A stretch of 64,000 bases of DNA from Neoarius graeffei (GCF_027579695.1 NC_083587.1:53699521-53763520), one strand, 5' to 3'; shown: positions 25,901-33,655, counted from the stretch's first letter. Notes: a model not told the origin generated them from the sequence alone. Made by a program: numbers and translations.

Positions 25901-28900
25901 GCGTAACGGATATAGTATTGAATTTGCAATATAGTCAGTCAATATAGTCAAATTATTTATTTGTTAATATGACTAAAGATACAAATCAGATGCTAAGAAA
26001 CATGGATTGTGACAATTTACCACAATATTCATACCATATCCTCATACTGGCCAGAGACAGATAGAAAGCTCATTTATTAAAAAGCAATTTACTTCCAAAG
26101 TAGCTTCTTAATGCAGCTTGTGAGGGTCTGAGTCTCTCAACCGGCACACTGAAAAGGGAGGGAGGACGGGGGGGAGAGACGGTGTCCAGGAGACTCGTCT
26201 GTGAATTTTGAGCTTTTAATGCTTCCAGATGTTTATAATTAGAACCTTGTAACGACGTCTGAGGCACAAGTCATGAGTTTTAAACATGATTGAGGAAAGA
26301 GGCAGTAATGAGTCACTGAACTGCTAATGGTTCATTTTAGCCAGGCACAGCGAGCATCACACTGCTGAGTGAGATTCCTCAGCATGCTAAAAAAGCAGGA
26401 AAGATTAAAGTCCTCCGACTCGAACCCTGAACTCAGAGCCTGTCCGAACTAATCACATCATCGCAAACGGAAAATTTCACACAATACAAATTGAAATAAC
26501 CTGGGCGAGACTGGAAAAGTTTGTTCAGATCAAAGTGTGAGGCCAGAGTGATGATTTGCACTGAAAAGTTTTCCTGAAGAGTGAAGAGGAGAGAGAGAGA
26601 GAGAGAGAAAAACCCCATACCTCTCCACAAAAGAGTCCAACTTGGCCAGCTCGTCGGAGAGTCCGACTAAAACATCTAACGTCCCGACCTGCAGGGGAAC
26701 GAAGAAAGAGACACGGGCTTTGATCAGGAAGCAGCATGATGGAGCAAAGAAAACACAGCCAGCCTGTGTTTGATCAGTCAGAGATTCACACGGCGCCGCT
26801 TCTGTTCTCACCTCATCGGGCATAAACAAACTGATAAAGGGTAAAGGGGTACAAACTGCTGCTATGCGGCAAAGAGGAACGCATACTTTTCATCCTAAAG
26901 CCTAGGTCACAACCGGCCGTACGCGTGTGACGTGCTGATTTTCGAGTCGTAGACTGGCCGCAGAGGTTCTTTGTCATGTCAAACAAACTCTACAGGCGCT
27001 TACGTTTTTTTCAGGTTGCAAGACAAACTTACGGCCAACGTGCGTCTTTCTCCACGAACAAAAAAAACGCAGCGATTTGGGAAACGCCAAAAATCGCACA
27101 GCCAAAAAATCGTACGTCCGGTTGTGACCTAGGCTTAAAGTGTGTAAAGATGTGCAAAGTCAGCGTTATTCGACAACACCAATAATAAATGCATGTAGAT
27201 CAGTGGCGGCTGGTGGGCTTTGAAATAGGGGAAGCTCAGTTTTAGGTCTACGTAATACAATTTTTCAATTATTTGTTATTTGTCATGAGTCAATTTGTTA
27301 TGTGGGTCTGTAAAAGATTTATTCCTTTGTAAATTGTAAGGATTTATTCTTAATTGTAAAGGATTTAGTCTGTGACCTTCTGTCTCAGCTAGACATAGTA
27401 CTGTCGTAATGACATATTGCTCGAGATGTAATATTGATATCTTTTTGAACATTCTATCAGAACATATTGCCCTGTGCTATCGCTGACCTAAAGCTGTGCG
27501 TAAGAAATGGCCTTTGATATCTGTCTGCACATTGCTATCATATCATAAGAACATTCTGCTTATTATTGATGGAGATAATTTGACCTGCCCAGACCAAGGT
27601 CTCCTCACTCGCACGCAAGTCTGCACCCCCCCCACACACACACACACACAGCTGATGTCATACTCACACACACAGCTGCAGTGATGTCACCTCCTCCACA
27701 CAGATAACACACACACATAAAATCCCCTGTATTTTCTTGCCTCTTTGGGGACTTGTGAATAAAGATTGTGAACTCATGGGGTTCCTGTCTTTTTTCGCGA
27801 CTCACCCCAGAGCGGCTCTGGGTGACATGGGGGGACTGATCTCGAGATGGTGTAATCGCTCTGGCTGAGGCTGAGGGCAAAAGGTGAAGAAATCTAACAG
27901 GGTCTGTCTCAGAAACCGGTCTCTCATTTGGGACAATATGGTCAAAAAATACATTTTCTAATTTTACTATTTTTTTTGCATTTACCGAACACTCAATGTT
28001 TCTTTTATCATGTTTAATAAGAATAAAGATAGCGTCTTGCTTTATCTGGCCTCCACTGTGGAATTCTTTTTTTATTACGATTCAAATGTTTTTGTAAAAT
28101 TTTTTGAAAACATTGAAAAAATTTCCTCTTTTTGATTGCTTGGGTTAAAAATGCCAAGTTATGATGACTGAATTGATTATTCACTTAAATATGAATAATA
28201 CAATACCATTTTGGGTCTTGATATGGCGAAACAGGACACAATGGAAAAATCAAGAACACACCGGAAAGATGAGAATAACGGCGCTGGTAAAAGAACAGCG
28301 ACTGTACCGGCTGAAGGTCGCGCGGGTCTCTGCTGCGGCGCGCGAGCAACGGGACATCACTACCCCACCGGACGGAGCGCGAGGCAGGGGCAGGGCAAAA
28401 TGACTGGCTGTAGATTCTATCAAAAGTTCGATCTAAATTGACCATGGTTGCAAAATATTGGCCAAAAATACGCAAACACTACGAAATATGAAAGTAAGAT
28501 GAAAAAGAAACATTCTATTGCCTTATACTGCAAGACTAAAACAAAATAAAACTGTCAAAACTCACTTTTTCAGTGATAACATCTGAACAGATCACTTGCA
28601 TAACAGAAAGATCGCAAATGGAAGCACGATCAACTTCTAACTGTTGGAGTGGAAAATTCCATTCTACACATGCAAATTGTTAATGTGTGTCCTTCCCCGC
28701 ACACAAATAACACGCTACGGTAAAAAATAGACCACAACTCATTTTATAGCTCAGAAATTCATACAAGACCAGCTACCATCGCAACATATTCTGTAAGAAA
28801 CATATTCTATACCTAACTTTCAGCTTTCGATTTAAAAAACAAAATCGCAGATTTATAACTAAATTTTTATATGGCGTAGTGATTTTAAGTTACTACTTTC

Positions 28901-31900
28901 GGTGAGGTCGTGACCTTGACCCTGAGGCTTTCCGTTTAGATCAAAACACACGATCGTATTGGTTTTGGGTCTGCGAAAAATGGAGTTACAACGGTGATCA
29001 GATATTTTGCATGATGTTTTATTACGGTTATGATTATTCTGTAAGCGCACCAATCCTTAGGTGTATAAAGTTACAACTTAAAATACAATTAGTGATAACT
29101 GTAGACTTTTCAGTGGACTACAACCTTTTTAAGGGAATGTGATGTAGCCAACCGTTTATCATGTCCCAGATCAAGCCGCCATTTTTCCACAAATTTGCAG
29201 AATTTTTGCCAAATTCTGAATATTCACATCAAAGATTTAGTTTTATCTGTATTATTTCTTTCATCATTTTATTTCAAATTAAAACCAACATCACCATTCA
29301 AAACCGTATAGTTTACTGACTGTGAGTATATTTAGTGGGCTACCCCCGCAGTACCCAGTTCTGAGACAGACCCATTTCTGTGTGAATTGTGCCATGTTCT
29401 ACTCTGACTCTGCCAAGTAAATAATTGTGCACATTAACTTAAGTGTTCCTTGCTTTTCTCATACCTTTGTATGCCCTGTAAAAGTTGGCCAAATCTCCAA
29501 AATTCAGCTTTGACCAAATAATCCATTCCTGGGATGGTCTCATTAAGAGACAAGGCCAACAGTAGATTCTCTTGGTCAAAAGCGCTCCCAGTGAACCAGT
29601 TTACTTTGTCCTACCAAGACAGCTGAAATGAGCGATTGTATCTCCCGGACTTTTGAATTAAATGCATCTTGAGCATTGAGCTGCCTTGTTGTTTAATTCT
29701 GAGCCTCTCCTCATAAGGAAGTGCATCAAATGTCTTCTCCAAAATCAGGTCGACAACATTAGCAACGTTTGCCGTTTTGCATAGCTAACAGCTAGCTAGA
29801 TTTCCTCTTAAAATAAACAGCCTTTACTAAACCGAAACGAAAGCAAATAAAAACTCTCAAACTCTATATTTACGATTTTATTTACAGTACATAGAAATGG
29901 AAATAGGAACTGTATATTGGTAGGAAAAGAACGAGAATGAGCAGCAGCTAGTCTGATGACTTCACTTGCCAACACACCACATAATGGACTGAGCTTGAAT
30001 CCCTCTGATTGATGCGACATAACTTGCTAACTTTAGGACTGCAGTTGTCATGAACAGTTTTGCACTCAAGTTTCCATCAGTGAAGAGTTTATAACATCAA
30101 CCTGACTTCATGTTAAAACTGTTAATGTTATAATCACATTGTCTGTTATCACCCAAATGAGGATGGGTTCCCTTTTGAGTCTGGTTCCTCTCGAGGTTTC
30201 TTCCTCATGTCGTCTGAGGAAGTTTTTCCTTGCCACCGTCGCCACAGGCTTGCGATAGATTAGGGATAAAAATTAGCTCATGTTTAAAGCTATTCAAATT
30301 CTGTAAAGCTGCTTTGCGACAATGTCTACTGTTAAAAGCGCTATACAAATAAACTCGACTTGATAATCACGTTGTCTGTTATCACCCAAATGAGGATGGG
30401 TTCCCTTTTGAGTCTGGTTCCTATCATTTTAAAACGCTGTCAGTCACGACATTCAAAAAGAGATTTCAGAGTTCCTCCCATCATCATACAGAAGCCCAGC
30501 GTCCAGTCCTGCCTTACTGTCAGCGACTCTCCGTAGACCTCCAGTGAAGCCAGGGGTCCGGAAATTACGTTTTAAAAGCATGTTGTCCAATAAATGTCGA
30601 GCTTTGCTGCACAGAGATCAAAGCATATCCGATAGTGGCATTAAACTACAGAGACGCTGAGCATCAGTGGGTTTTCAATGGGTCGTGCTTCCGCAGGCTT
30701 CTATGGAGAAAACTCACGTTATTATGTTATGACCACCAGTAAGAAATAACTGCTGGACAAACTCGCTGTAAAATTGAGCGCTTTCTCGCACAAAATATCG
30801 ATTTGGAATAAGAAAGTTAAGTCGTGTAAATACATATTTAACAGACAAACTTTTTCGTGACATTTTACAGGAAGCTGGGCTTCCTTTGTCGTCTTAGAGG
30901 AGTCACCTCTGATACTGATGCCCTTAACTGTTACAAACTAAAAGATGTTCAACATCACAACCAAGAAAAGGGTGCCAATATTTTACTCTTTAGTAAAGAT
31001 AAAGATGTTTCTGTAAACTTTACCAGACTATGTTAAATTACTGAAGAGAAAAAAAAAAAAAAAAGGGTGGGGCGCAACCACACACCACCATGGCTGAATC
31101 TCTACACACGTAAACACTGGGTCGTCCTTCATCTTACTCCAGGGGCAAAGACAGGTTTTTAATTTGGGCACCATGGCGAGCGTAGCAAGCCTAAATTTTT
31201 TTTTACACTATTTTCGTGCGTAGCGTGCCGAAAATTTTTGACGCATCATTTTTAGTAATTTTTTTAACCAATTATAAATATATCGAGCAATAAAAATAAT
31301 AGAAATTACATAATCCATGTGTAAGTATAAAGTAGTGCTGTATCTAAAAAGTCAAAAGTTTTCTCCAACATTCTGAATAAATAAAGATAAAAATAGTTCA
31401 TGAATTTTTTATATGCATGAAAAATGAGAAACAATATGTAATATCAGTCTATTTGCACAAGAGTATGGGCAGCAGAGAACTTTAAAATCTCAAACAGTGA
31501 AACAATAATGATCTAGAACAATCAAAATATCAAAAATATGACATATGTATCTGTCTAAATCAGGGCTTTGAACCGGTTCAAGGAACGAAAACGAAAACCG
31601 GGAACTTTTTCTATTTCACATGGAACAGAAACGAAACCAGAAACTTTATTATTTTTTATGTTCCGGAACAGAATCGCTTATTAAAAATAATGGTAACCGG
31701 TTAATACCGGTTTTTATTTCGTTCCTCAAAGTTTCCGTAGCCTACAAATAAAAAAAAAGTCATTCTTCTCCTGTGCAAGTTTCTATGACCCACTGGGGTT
31801 CACTTCCTGTGTGACGTTCGCTGACTGAATGGAGAGAGCGGGAGGGTGGACTACTATCACACGTCTACATCTGAAATAAGAGGTAAATATTGCAGTCTAT

Positions 31901-33655
31901 CGTTATTCAAAAACGTCAATTTCAAACACGATATCAATATATTTGTCCACGTTAATGAGAGGCTCGCGAACATTAAATGACGTTAACCTCTGTTAGCCTA
32001 TCAATGCATAGGGCCTGACTAGCCTTTGGTAACACACTAAACAAATTATCTTTCATTTTTGGCACTTTTTCTGTTTGTGTAGATGGGAAGACATACTGAG
32101 AATCCAAATCGCCAACATTTGAAATAATAATTGTTTTGAATTATTTCTTGTCTTATTTAATGAAGGTTGTAATAGAATTAGCCTACATTTGGCTTAAGCT
32201 GGATGAGACAAAGACATAATTTTATAGCCATTTGTTAAACAGCTGACAGGGAACGTAATTAACCGTTCCAGGAACGAAATTTTTTTGTTCTAACCGGTTC
32301 GGGAACGTCTATTTAATGGTGGAACCCAAAACCGGAAACGTTAAAATTCCGTTTCTGTTCGGAACGAACCAATAGGAAAAAAATTCTGGTTCAAAGCCCT
32401 GGTCTAAATTAAGCTATTGATACATATCGAAAAAGCTAGAATATGTCAATTCAACAATATATCAATTAAAATAAAACAAGATATCAATATATAATATAAT
32501 CACATAAAATAGTTTGTAGTATGTCTTTACATATATTAATAATAGGTCCAGTAGTATAATTAGTAAATTAGTATAACAGTCATTCAACAACACAAAGTTA
32601 TTACTCTTCGAATTAAATCATTTTCTACAGAGAAATTTGTGTGCAAGATATTTTCTAGCAACAAACACATACCGTAAAACTTATTTATAAACCTCCCCAT
32701 TCCCCCGCCTGTAGACTTAATAATGCCATCGATTGTGCGTTTTCCATGAATATATGAACTGCTGTTCTTATTATGCAATTTACCAGTTGTCTTAGGTCTA
32801 CCACGACCCGGCATGACGTGTCTATACTATCAACAGTATCACAAACCGACAGCCACGTGTCATCATGAATCGTTGAGAATTTCACAACATAAACAAAGGA
32901 AGTATATTTTACGACATTCAGATGTCAGAGACTCGGACACGGTTTACGGTAATCGCTAGACGCATTTCATGTTATGAAGCGACTGAACAACAAATTGAAA
33001 TATATATGCCAAAAAATGACATTTAACGATAATTTAAAAATATTTTGGGTTCTCAACCCTTATGAAACAGGATTTTTTCTTCTAATTTGGGTGATTTTCG
33101 TATGTTCTATTTTGGGCCTTTTGACAAGCCCGTAATTTGGGCGCCGTTATACGGTATGTAACTGGGGCTGTATTTGCCCTTGTACTCAAACCAATAAAAC
33201 ACATTCGCCTTTGTGAAAGTTGTTCAACTTGAAACTCAAAGAGAAGAAGAAGTGCGAACAGTCAGATTCATTCACACAAGTCACGGTCTTAACACTCACG
33301 GAAGAGGAACTGAAAGGATTCGCAGTTTACTCAAAAGGGAGAAGTCCTGAATTTCCTCAGATGGGAATTACACAAAATTAGCAAACAGTTCCGTCTGACA
33401 AAGGAATAAATATCTAACGAATCTCAATACCACGGATGAAAATGGCTCACGATACATTCCAATGATACACCAAATGTGAAATTAAGATAAATACATATTT
33501 AAAAATGTCAGAACCTTGAGGTCCGGGATGTTGAACTTGTTGTTAGTGGACAGGTTGTTGGTGCGAGTGGTGGCCACCATCAGCTTGTCCCACGTCTGCT
33601 GGCAGGTTTTCTCTCCAGGAGCCGAGATCAACCAGAACTCCGTCATGACTGAACA
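7862..33655 (-). CDS. atp6v1c1: V-type proton ATPase subunit C1, 12 coding exons
   Basis: Subunit C of the cytosolic V1 sector of the vacuolar H+-ATPase bridges the peripheral stalks and V0 and takes part in reversible V1/V0 assembly. The protein was reconstructed from twelve minus-strand exons at 33515-33646, 26621-26688, 20584-20669, 20383-20477, 20134-20225, 18118-18216, 17942-18010, 16590-16682, 16167-16260, 13767-13864, 10016-10142 and 7862-7960. Lengths sum to 1152 nt with all phases compatible, giving 383 aa. Recognisable blocks include [13 protein letters not shown] (N terminus), [54 protein letters not shown] and the C-terminal [15 protein letters not shown]. Human ATP6V1C1 is 382 aa; the extra residue lies at the last exon junction. 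All introns have GT-AG borders except the one after exon 4, which has a GC donor. Teleosts can carry a and b paralogues and I cannot say which this is. The upstream non-coding exon and promoter were not identified. Confidence 0.96.
8085..8399 (+). mobile_element. Old family A-like SINE, diverged
   Basis: The head GCGGCACAGCGTTTTAGTGG, B-box relic GGTTTGAATCTC and body motif CCAAAGACATG are recognisable. The right end is a GATGGATAAA tail. Weak flanking duplication AATACAGGT against AAAACAGGT. It is clearly older than the copies with perfect duplications. Confidence 0.7.
8438..8803 (+). mobile_element. tRNA-headed SINE, family B (different tail)
   Basis: The head and first part of the body match family A, but from about 8600 the sequence switches to GTGCCCTTGAGCAAGGCACC, a CACTGCTTCAGATGGGTTAA stretch and an AATAAATAAAGG end. 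The same tail appears at 19560-19735 and, inverted, at 42661-42805 and 43500-43625. Confidence 0.8.
9018..9110 (-). repeat. tRNA-derived SINE head
   Basis: On the minus strand, CATGACCTAATGGTTAAAG resembles an A box and GGTTTGATTCC a B box about 35 bases later. This is a SINE head rather than a tRNA gene: no cloverleaf is complete and no 3' stem can be drawn. Confidence 0.45.
9629..9796 (+). pseudogene. THAP zinc-finger N-terminal fragment
   Basis: The frame gives [20 protein letters not shown] followed by [14 protein letters not shown], the first half of a THAP (C2CH) domain: the CxxGC pair, then the basic tryptophan helix. The second Cys-His pair is not in frame afterwards. It lies in the atp6v1c1 intron between exons 11 and 12, antisense to the gene. 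Together with the more complete THAP ORF at 10518 it suggests THAP-bearing transposon debris. No transposase domain is visible. Confidence 0.55.
10016..10142 (-). CDS. atp6v1c1: atp6v1c1 coding exon 11 (residues 309-351)
   Basis: Encodes [20 protein letters not shown] to SSAAAIID. The acceptor is CTGTGCAG and the donor GTAAGT, phase 0. Confidence 0.96.
10518..10802 (+). CDS. THAP-domain ORF, first-exon-like, antisense in an atp6v1c1 intron
   Basis: The frame starts [20 protein letters not shown]. It has the full THAP signature: Cys5 and Cys10 (CVAGGC), a tryptophan in the AKIW helix, then CSAHF for the second Cys-His pair, and an AVP-box-like GAVPTIKG near residue 86. After 95 codons (…KKRK) a consensus donor GTAAGT lies at 10803-10808, so this looks like a spliced first exon. 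THAP domains are sequence-specific DNA-binding modules found in P-element-type transposases and host factors. No downstream exon was recognised, so I cannot say whether it is transposon-derived or a live gene. The upstream 10380-10515 has promoter-like CpG and CGTCA motifs. Confidence 0.6.
11240..12070. other. Intronic stretch, no gene; repeat-like segment near 11510-11760
   Basis: It contains an ATC trinucleotide run at 11831-11852 and a GC-rich block around 11560-11600 (TGACGTCACGC) like the upstream parts of the THAP units. No coding potential was recognised. Confidence 0.25.
12080..13671 (-). mobile_element. Tc1-like transposon with IR/DR ends
   Basis: 1592 bp flanked by TA on both sides (12078-12079 and 13672-13673). 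The outer inverted repeats start CAACCCTGATTCCAAAAAAG on the left and CAACCCCGATTCC on the right. A second copy of the AAAAAAGTTGGGACA motif lies internally on each side (about 12261-12276 and 13464-13478), so each arm carries two direct-repeat sites, the IR/DR arrangement of fish Tc1-like elements. The degenerate transposase lies between. Confidence 0.93.
12285..13309 (-). pseudogene. Tc1-like DD34E transposase, inactivated
   Basis: The minus-strand start is MGRGSPIPL at 13309. An early TGA follows after 12 codons. The HTH part (around [15 protein letters not shown]) and the second DNA-binding part (12832-13119) are readable. A frameshift near 12855 separates them from SDESKFE, which holds the first catalytic Asp. 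The frame then gives [18 protein letters not shown] (second Asp) and SPIEN (Glu), with 34 residues between the second Asp and the Glu. All three catalytic positions survive, but the gene cannot encode a full protein. Confidence 0.9.
13767..13864 (-). CDS. atp6v1c1: atp6v1c1 coding exon 10 (residues 277-309)
   Basis: Encodes [20 protein letters not shown] to VFVESVL. The acceptor is GTTTGCAG and the donor GTATAT, phase 2. It sits between a Tc1-like element (ends 13671) and a hAT element (starts 13993). Confidence 0.96.
13993..16058. mobile_element. hAT-type element with TAGGGCTGTC ends
   Basis: The left end TAGGGCTGTCAATCGATT and the right end GACAGTCCTA are inverted repeats. The flanks ATTATAAC (13985-13992) and ATTATAAG (16059-16066) differ in one base of eight. 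Sub-terminal ATTAATCGC-like motifs are typical of this teleost family. There is no transposase ORF. Within it, on the minus strand, CCAGGGTTCTCAACCTTTTC ending at about 15793 looks like one terminus of a further old hAT element, whose other end I could not place. Confidence 0.8.
16167..16260 (-). CDS. atp6v1c1: atp6v1c1 coding exon 9 (residues 245-276)
   Basis: Encodes [19 protein letters not shown] to TDKKKQF. The acceptor is GTTTGCAG and the donor GTATGG, phase 0. Confidence 0.96.
16590..16682 (-). CDS. atp6v1c1: atp6v1c1 coding exon 8 (residues 214-245)
   Basis: Encodes [19 protein letters not shown] to KARENK. The acceptor is TCTCTCCAG and the donor GTACAG, phase 2. Confidence 0.95.
16683..17095. 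other. Intronic, no recognisable content
   Basis: AT-rich sequence between exon 8 and a repeat that starts near 17100. No ORF or terminal repeats were identified. Confidence 0.2.
17100..17665. repeat. Dispersed repeat related to 41.6 kb and 44.0-44.2 kb
   Basis: The segment GAAAGGAAACGCAGGACCAA (17262-) recurs near 41632 as GAAAGGAAATGCAGGACCAA. The right part, from GCGCATGCGCACACTGG through AATTTCAGAG and GAAATCGAAAGG, recurs at 44010-44200. Composition at 17100-17180 (CATTGTGGGATAC, ATGGAGG) looks like a promoter-bearing element. Family unknown to me. Confidence 0.5.
17942..18010 (-). CDS. atp6v1c1: atp6v1c1 coding exon 7 (residues 191-214)
   Basis: Encodes [20 protein letters not shown]. 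The acceptor is CTCTTCAG and the donor GTAAGC, phase 2. Confidence 0.95.
18118..18216 (-). CDS. atp6v1c1: atp6v1c1 coding exon 6 (residues 158-191)
   Basis: Encodes [17 protein letters not shown] to [10 protein letters not shown]. The acceptor is GTCCTCAG and the donor GTAAGT, phase 2. Confidence 0.96.
18700..18814 (-). CDS. First exon of a transposon-like protein, copy 1 (DUF3504-type N terminus, tentative)
   Basis: The ATG at 18814 opens [20 protein letters not shown] and runs 38 codons to a consensus donor GTAAGA at 18699-18694. The charged 'ENK..KNTKK' pattern resembles the N termini of KIAA1958/DUF3504-type proteins from tyrosine-recombinase-like elements; this is from memory and tentative. 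The frame is intact here. A second, frameshifted copy lies at 24623 in opposite orientation. No downstream exons were recognised. Confidence 0.35.
18851..19045. repeat. Insertion splitting the promoter region of the 18.7-kb element
   Basis: Compared with the sister copy at about 24540-24610, the sequence TGAGCTGATAT is directly followed there by CCTAGTCACAGAGCAGCC. Here about 190 AT-rich bases intervene before TAGCCTAGTAG. The inserted segment has no recognised ends. Confidence 0.35.
19401..19735 (+). mobile_element. tRNA-headed SINE, family B
   Basis: Head GTGTAGTGGTTAGCACTG, B box GGTTCGAGCCC, tail GTGCCCTTGAGCGAGGCACT ending GATGAATAAAG. It resembles 8438-8803. Confidence 0.8.
19740..20133. 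other. Intronic, nothing identified
   Basis: AT-rich sequence upstream, on the plus strand, of exon 5. No ORF or repeat ends were seen. Confidence 0.2.
20134..20225 (-). CDS. atp6v1c1: atp6v1c1 coding exon 5 (residues 128-158)
   Basis: Encodes [20 protein letters not shown] to LERKN. The acceptor is TTAACAG and the donor GTGAGT, phase 2. Confidence 0.96.
20383..20477 (-). CDS. atp6v1c1: atp6v1c1 coding exon 4 (residues 96-127), GC donor
   Basis: Encodes [20 protein letters not shown] to EIISK in frame with exons 3 and 5. The donor reads AAG followed by GCAAGT, a strong match to the GC-AG class; a GT at this position is absent. Shifting the border would break the frame or the conserved protein. 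Confidence 0.95.
20584..20669 (-). CDS. atp6v1c1: atp6v1c1 coding exon 3 (residues 67-96)
   Basis: Encodes [19 protein letters not shown] to ENLLANG. The acceptor is TTCGCAG and the donor GTGAGC, phase 1. Confidence 0.96.
21481..21854 (+). mobile_element. tRNA-headed SINE, family A
   Basis: Perfect 10-bp duplication TTTATTATTG at 21471-21480 and 21855-21864. Hat element 2 copy A lacks the SINE at this point. Confidence 0.93.
22085..22457 (+). mobile_element. tRNA-headed SINE, family A
   Basis: Perfect 12-bp duplication GATAAAAATCTG at 22073-22084 and 22458-22469. Copy A of the host element has a single uninterrupted copy of this sequence. Confidence 0.93.
22981..24129. mobile_element. Probable hAT-type element with GGATGAGAG ends and internal SINE
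   Basis: The left end CAAGGATGAGAG and right end CTCTCATCCCCG are inverted. The flanks CTATTATT and TATTATTA share TATTATT, a plausible but low-complexity duplication. Internal AAAAGCGGAAATCCGCCGAA near the right end is characteristic of a common teleost repeat. No transposase was found. Confidence 0.5.
23642..23821 (-). mobile_element. Third SINE family with AATAAAGG tail
   Basis: On the minus strand the head is CATCGTGGCTCAGGTGGTTA with B box GGGTTCGATTCC, and the tail CTATCCAATAAAGGTGCAAA is followed by A-rich sequence. Target duplication GTCAGTCCTCTCTTTT at about 23630 and 23822-23837. This is distinct from families A and B. Confidence 0.85.
24130..24540. other. Intronic, AT-rich, nothing identified
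   Basis: No ORF or terminal repeats. The last part (24470-24610) is the upstream region shared with the element at 18.7-19.1 kb. Confidence 0.2.
24623..24727 (+). pseudogene. First exon of a transposon-like protein, copy 2, frameshifted
   Basis: ATGGCGGCACGTGTTGCTAA opens [15 protein letters not shown], clearly homologous to the exon at 18700-18814. A deletion after DEI shifts the frame. The donor GTAAGAACGC is conserved at 24728. Downstream, up to about 25113, sequence homologous to the 18.5-kb copy continues. Confidence 0.4.
25126..25504 (-). mobile_element. tRNA-headed SINE, family A
   Basis: Full length with a perfect 12-bp duplication TCTAGTGAATGT at 25114-25125 and 25505-25516. It separates the element on its left from its continuation on its right. 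Confidence 0.93.
25531..25632. repeat. 102-bp imperfect palindrome
   Basis: The arms AGTTATTCCAC…GTCGTACATG (25531-25559) and CATGTACGAC…GTGGAATAACT (25604-25632) pair over 29 positions with four mismatches. The loop itself has inverted GGCTTATAGCC / GGCTGTCAGC. Likely the terminal hairpin of a mobile element. Confidence 0.7.
25668..25836 (+). repeat. Inverted intronic duplication, left copy
   Basis: It matches 26409-26560 in inverted orientation (CACTCTGGCCTCA, TTTGATCTGAACAAACTT, TTTGCGATGATG, CGGACAGGCT, GAGTTCAGGGTTCGA) with scattered differences. The spacer is about 0.57 kb. Confidence 0.7.
26409..26560 (-). repeat. Inverted intronic duplication, right copy, next to exon 2
   Basis: Partner of 25668-25836. 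It ends 60 bases from atp6v1c1 exon 2, so the pre-mRNA could fold a stem in that intron. Confidence 0.7.
26621..26688 (-). CDS. atp6v1c1: atp6v1c1 coding exon 2 (residues 45-67)
   Basis: Encodes [20 protein letters not shown]. The acceptor is CTGCAG and the donor GTATGG, in phase 2. A CT-rich run (GA repeats on the plus strand, 26587-26609) sits just inside the downstream intron. Confidence 0.96.
26899..27135. mobile_element. 237-bp MITE, PIF/Harbinger-like
   Basis: The ends AGCCTAGGTCACAACCGG and CCGGTTGTGACCTAGGCT are perfect inverted repeats, extending to CGTACG with one mismatch. TAA flanks both sides (26896-26898 and 27136-27138), a 3-bp duplication typical of PIF/Harbinger. The interior has no coding potential. 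Confidence 0.8.
27303..29374. mobile_element. DNA element with TGGGTCTGTCTCAGAA ends
   Basis: Sixteen-base inverted termini: TGGGTCTGTCTCAGAA (the left one split after GGGTC by the LTR insertion) and TTCTGAGACAGACCCA at 29359-29374. No transposase ORF. No clean target duplication was found, so the superfamily is open. Confidence 0.6.
27309..27899 (+). mobile_element. Solo LTR, 591 bp
   Basis: It starts TGTAAAAGATTT and ends AAATCTAACA (TG…CA with a short inverted repeat). A perfect 5-bp duplication GGGTC lies at 27304-27308 and 27900-27904. An AATAAAG signal lies near 27761. A CA-rich run lies at 27636-27650. There is no internal region, so it is a solo LTR of an unassigned Gypsy- or ERV-type family. 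Confidence 0.8.
29500..29800 (-). pseudogene. Relic of a ZMYM1-like hAT transposase N-terminal region
   Basis: On the minus strand a frame reads [13 protein letters not shown], then [11 protein letters not shown], an in-frame TAG, and [16 protein letters not shown]. The pattern (TTF-type finger region followed by WFTGS) resembles ZMYM1-like hAT proteins. The stop and missing flanks make it a pseudogene. The assignment is from memory. Confidence 0.4.
30128..30425 (+). repeat. Teleost LINE/SINE 3'-tail repeat with partial tandem copy
   Basis: It contains ACCCAAATGAGGATGGGTTC, TTTCTTCCTCATGTCGTCTG, GCTGCTTTGCGACAATGTC and GCGCTATACAAATAAACT, a repeat very common in ostariophysan genomes. After the tail (ACTCGACTTGATAATC) the first 60 bases are repeated at 30366-30425. 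Confidence 0.7.
30920..31552. other. Intronic stretch, AT-rich, no gene
   Basis: It holds an A run at 31049-31067. From about 31160, TTTAATTTGGGCACC resembles GTAATTTGGGCGCC near 33130, which may mark an undefined element. No coding potential. Confidence 0.25.
31561..32401. mobile_element. hAT-type MITE, 841 bp
   Basis: The ends CAGGGCTTTGAACC and GGTTCAAAGCCCTG are perfect inverted repeats. A perfect 8-bp duplication GTCTAAAT lies at 31553-31560 and 32402-32409. The interior is rich in AACCGG and GGAACG motifs. Non-coding. Confidence 0.92.
32584..33510. other. Intronic stretch with one unrecognised minus-strand ORF
   Basis: A 76-codon minus-strand ORF ([20 protein letters not shown], 32814 to 32584) starts with a basic AT-hook-like GRGRPK. 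It may be the first exon of a mobile element; no family is recognised. The remainder shows nothing. Confidence 0.25.
33515..33655 (-). CDS. atp6v1c1: atp6v1c1 coding exon 1 (residues 1-44)
   Basis: The acceptor CTGCCTCAG precedes nine 5' UTR bases, then ATG at 33646-33644. The exon encodes [20 protein letters not shown] to FNIPDLK and ends in phase 0 at a GT donor (33514-33513). The start is the conserved family start. An acceptor just before it means that at least one non-coding exon lies upstream. Confidence 0.96.

Larger units (their letters stand above)
27201..30911 (-). mobile_element. hAT-type element with CAGTGGCGGCTGGTG end, heavily interrupted
   Basis: The left end CAGTGGCGGCTGGTGGGC and right end GAGTCACCTCTG form a weak inverted pair. 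GAAGCTC and GAAGCTGGGCTTCC lie near the ends. The flanks ATGTAGAT and ATACTGAT match at five of eight positions. It contains another DNA element with a solo LTR inside, a transposase relic and a SINE/LINE tail. Confidence 0.55.
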
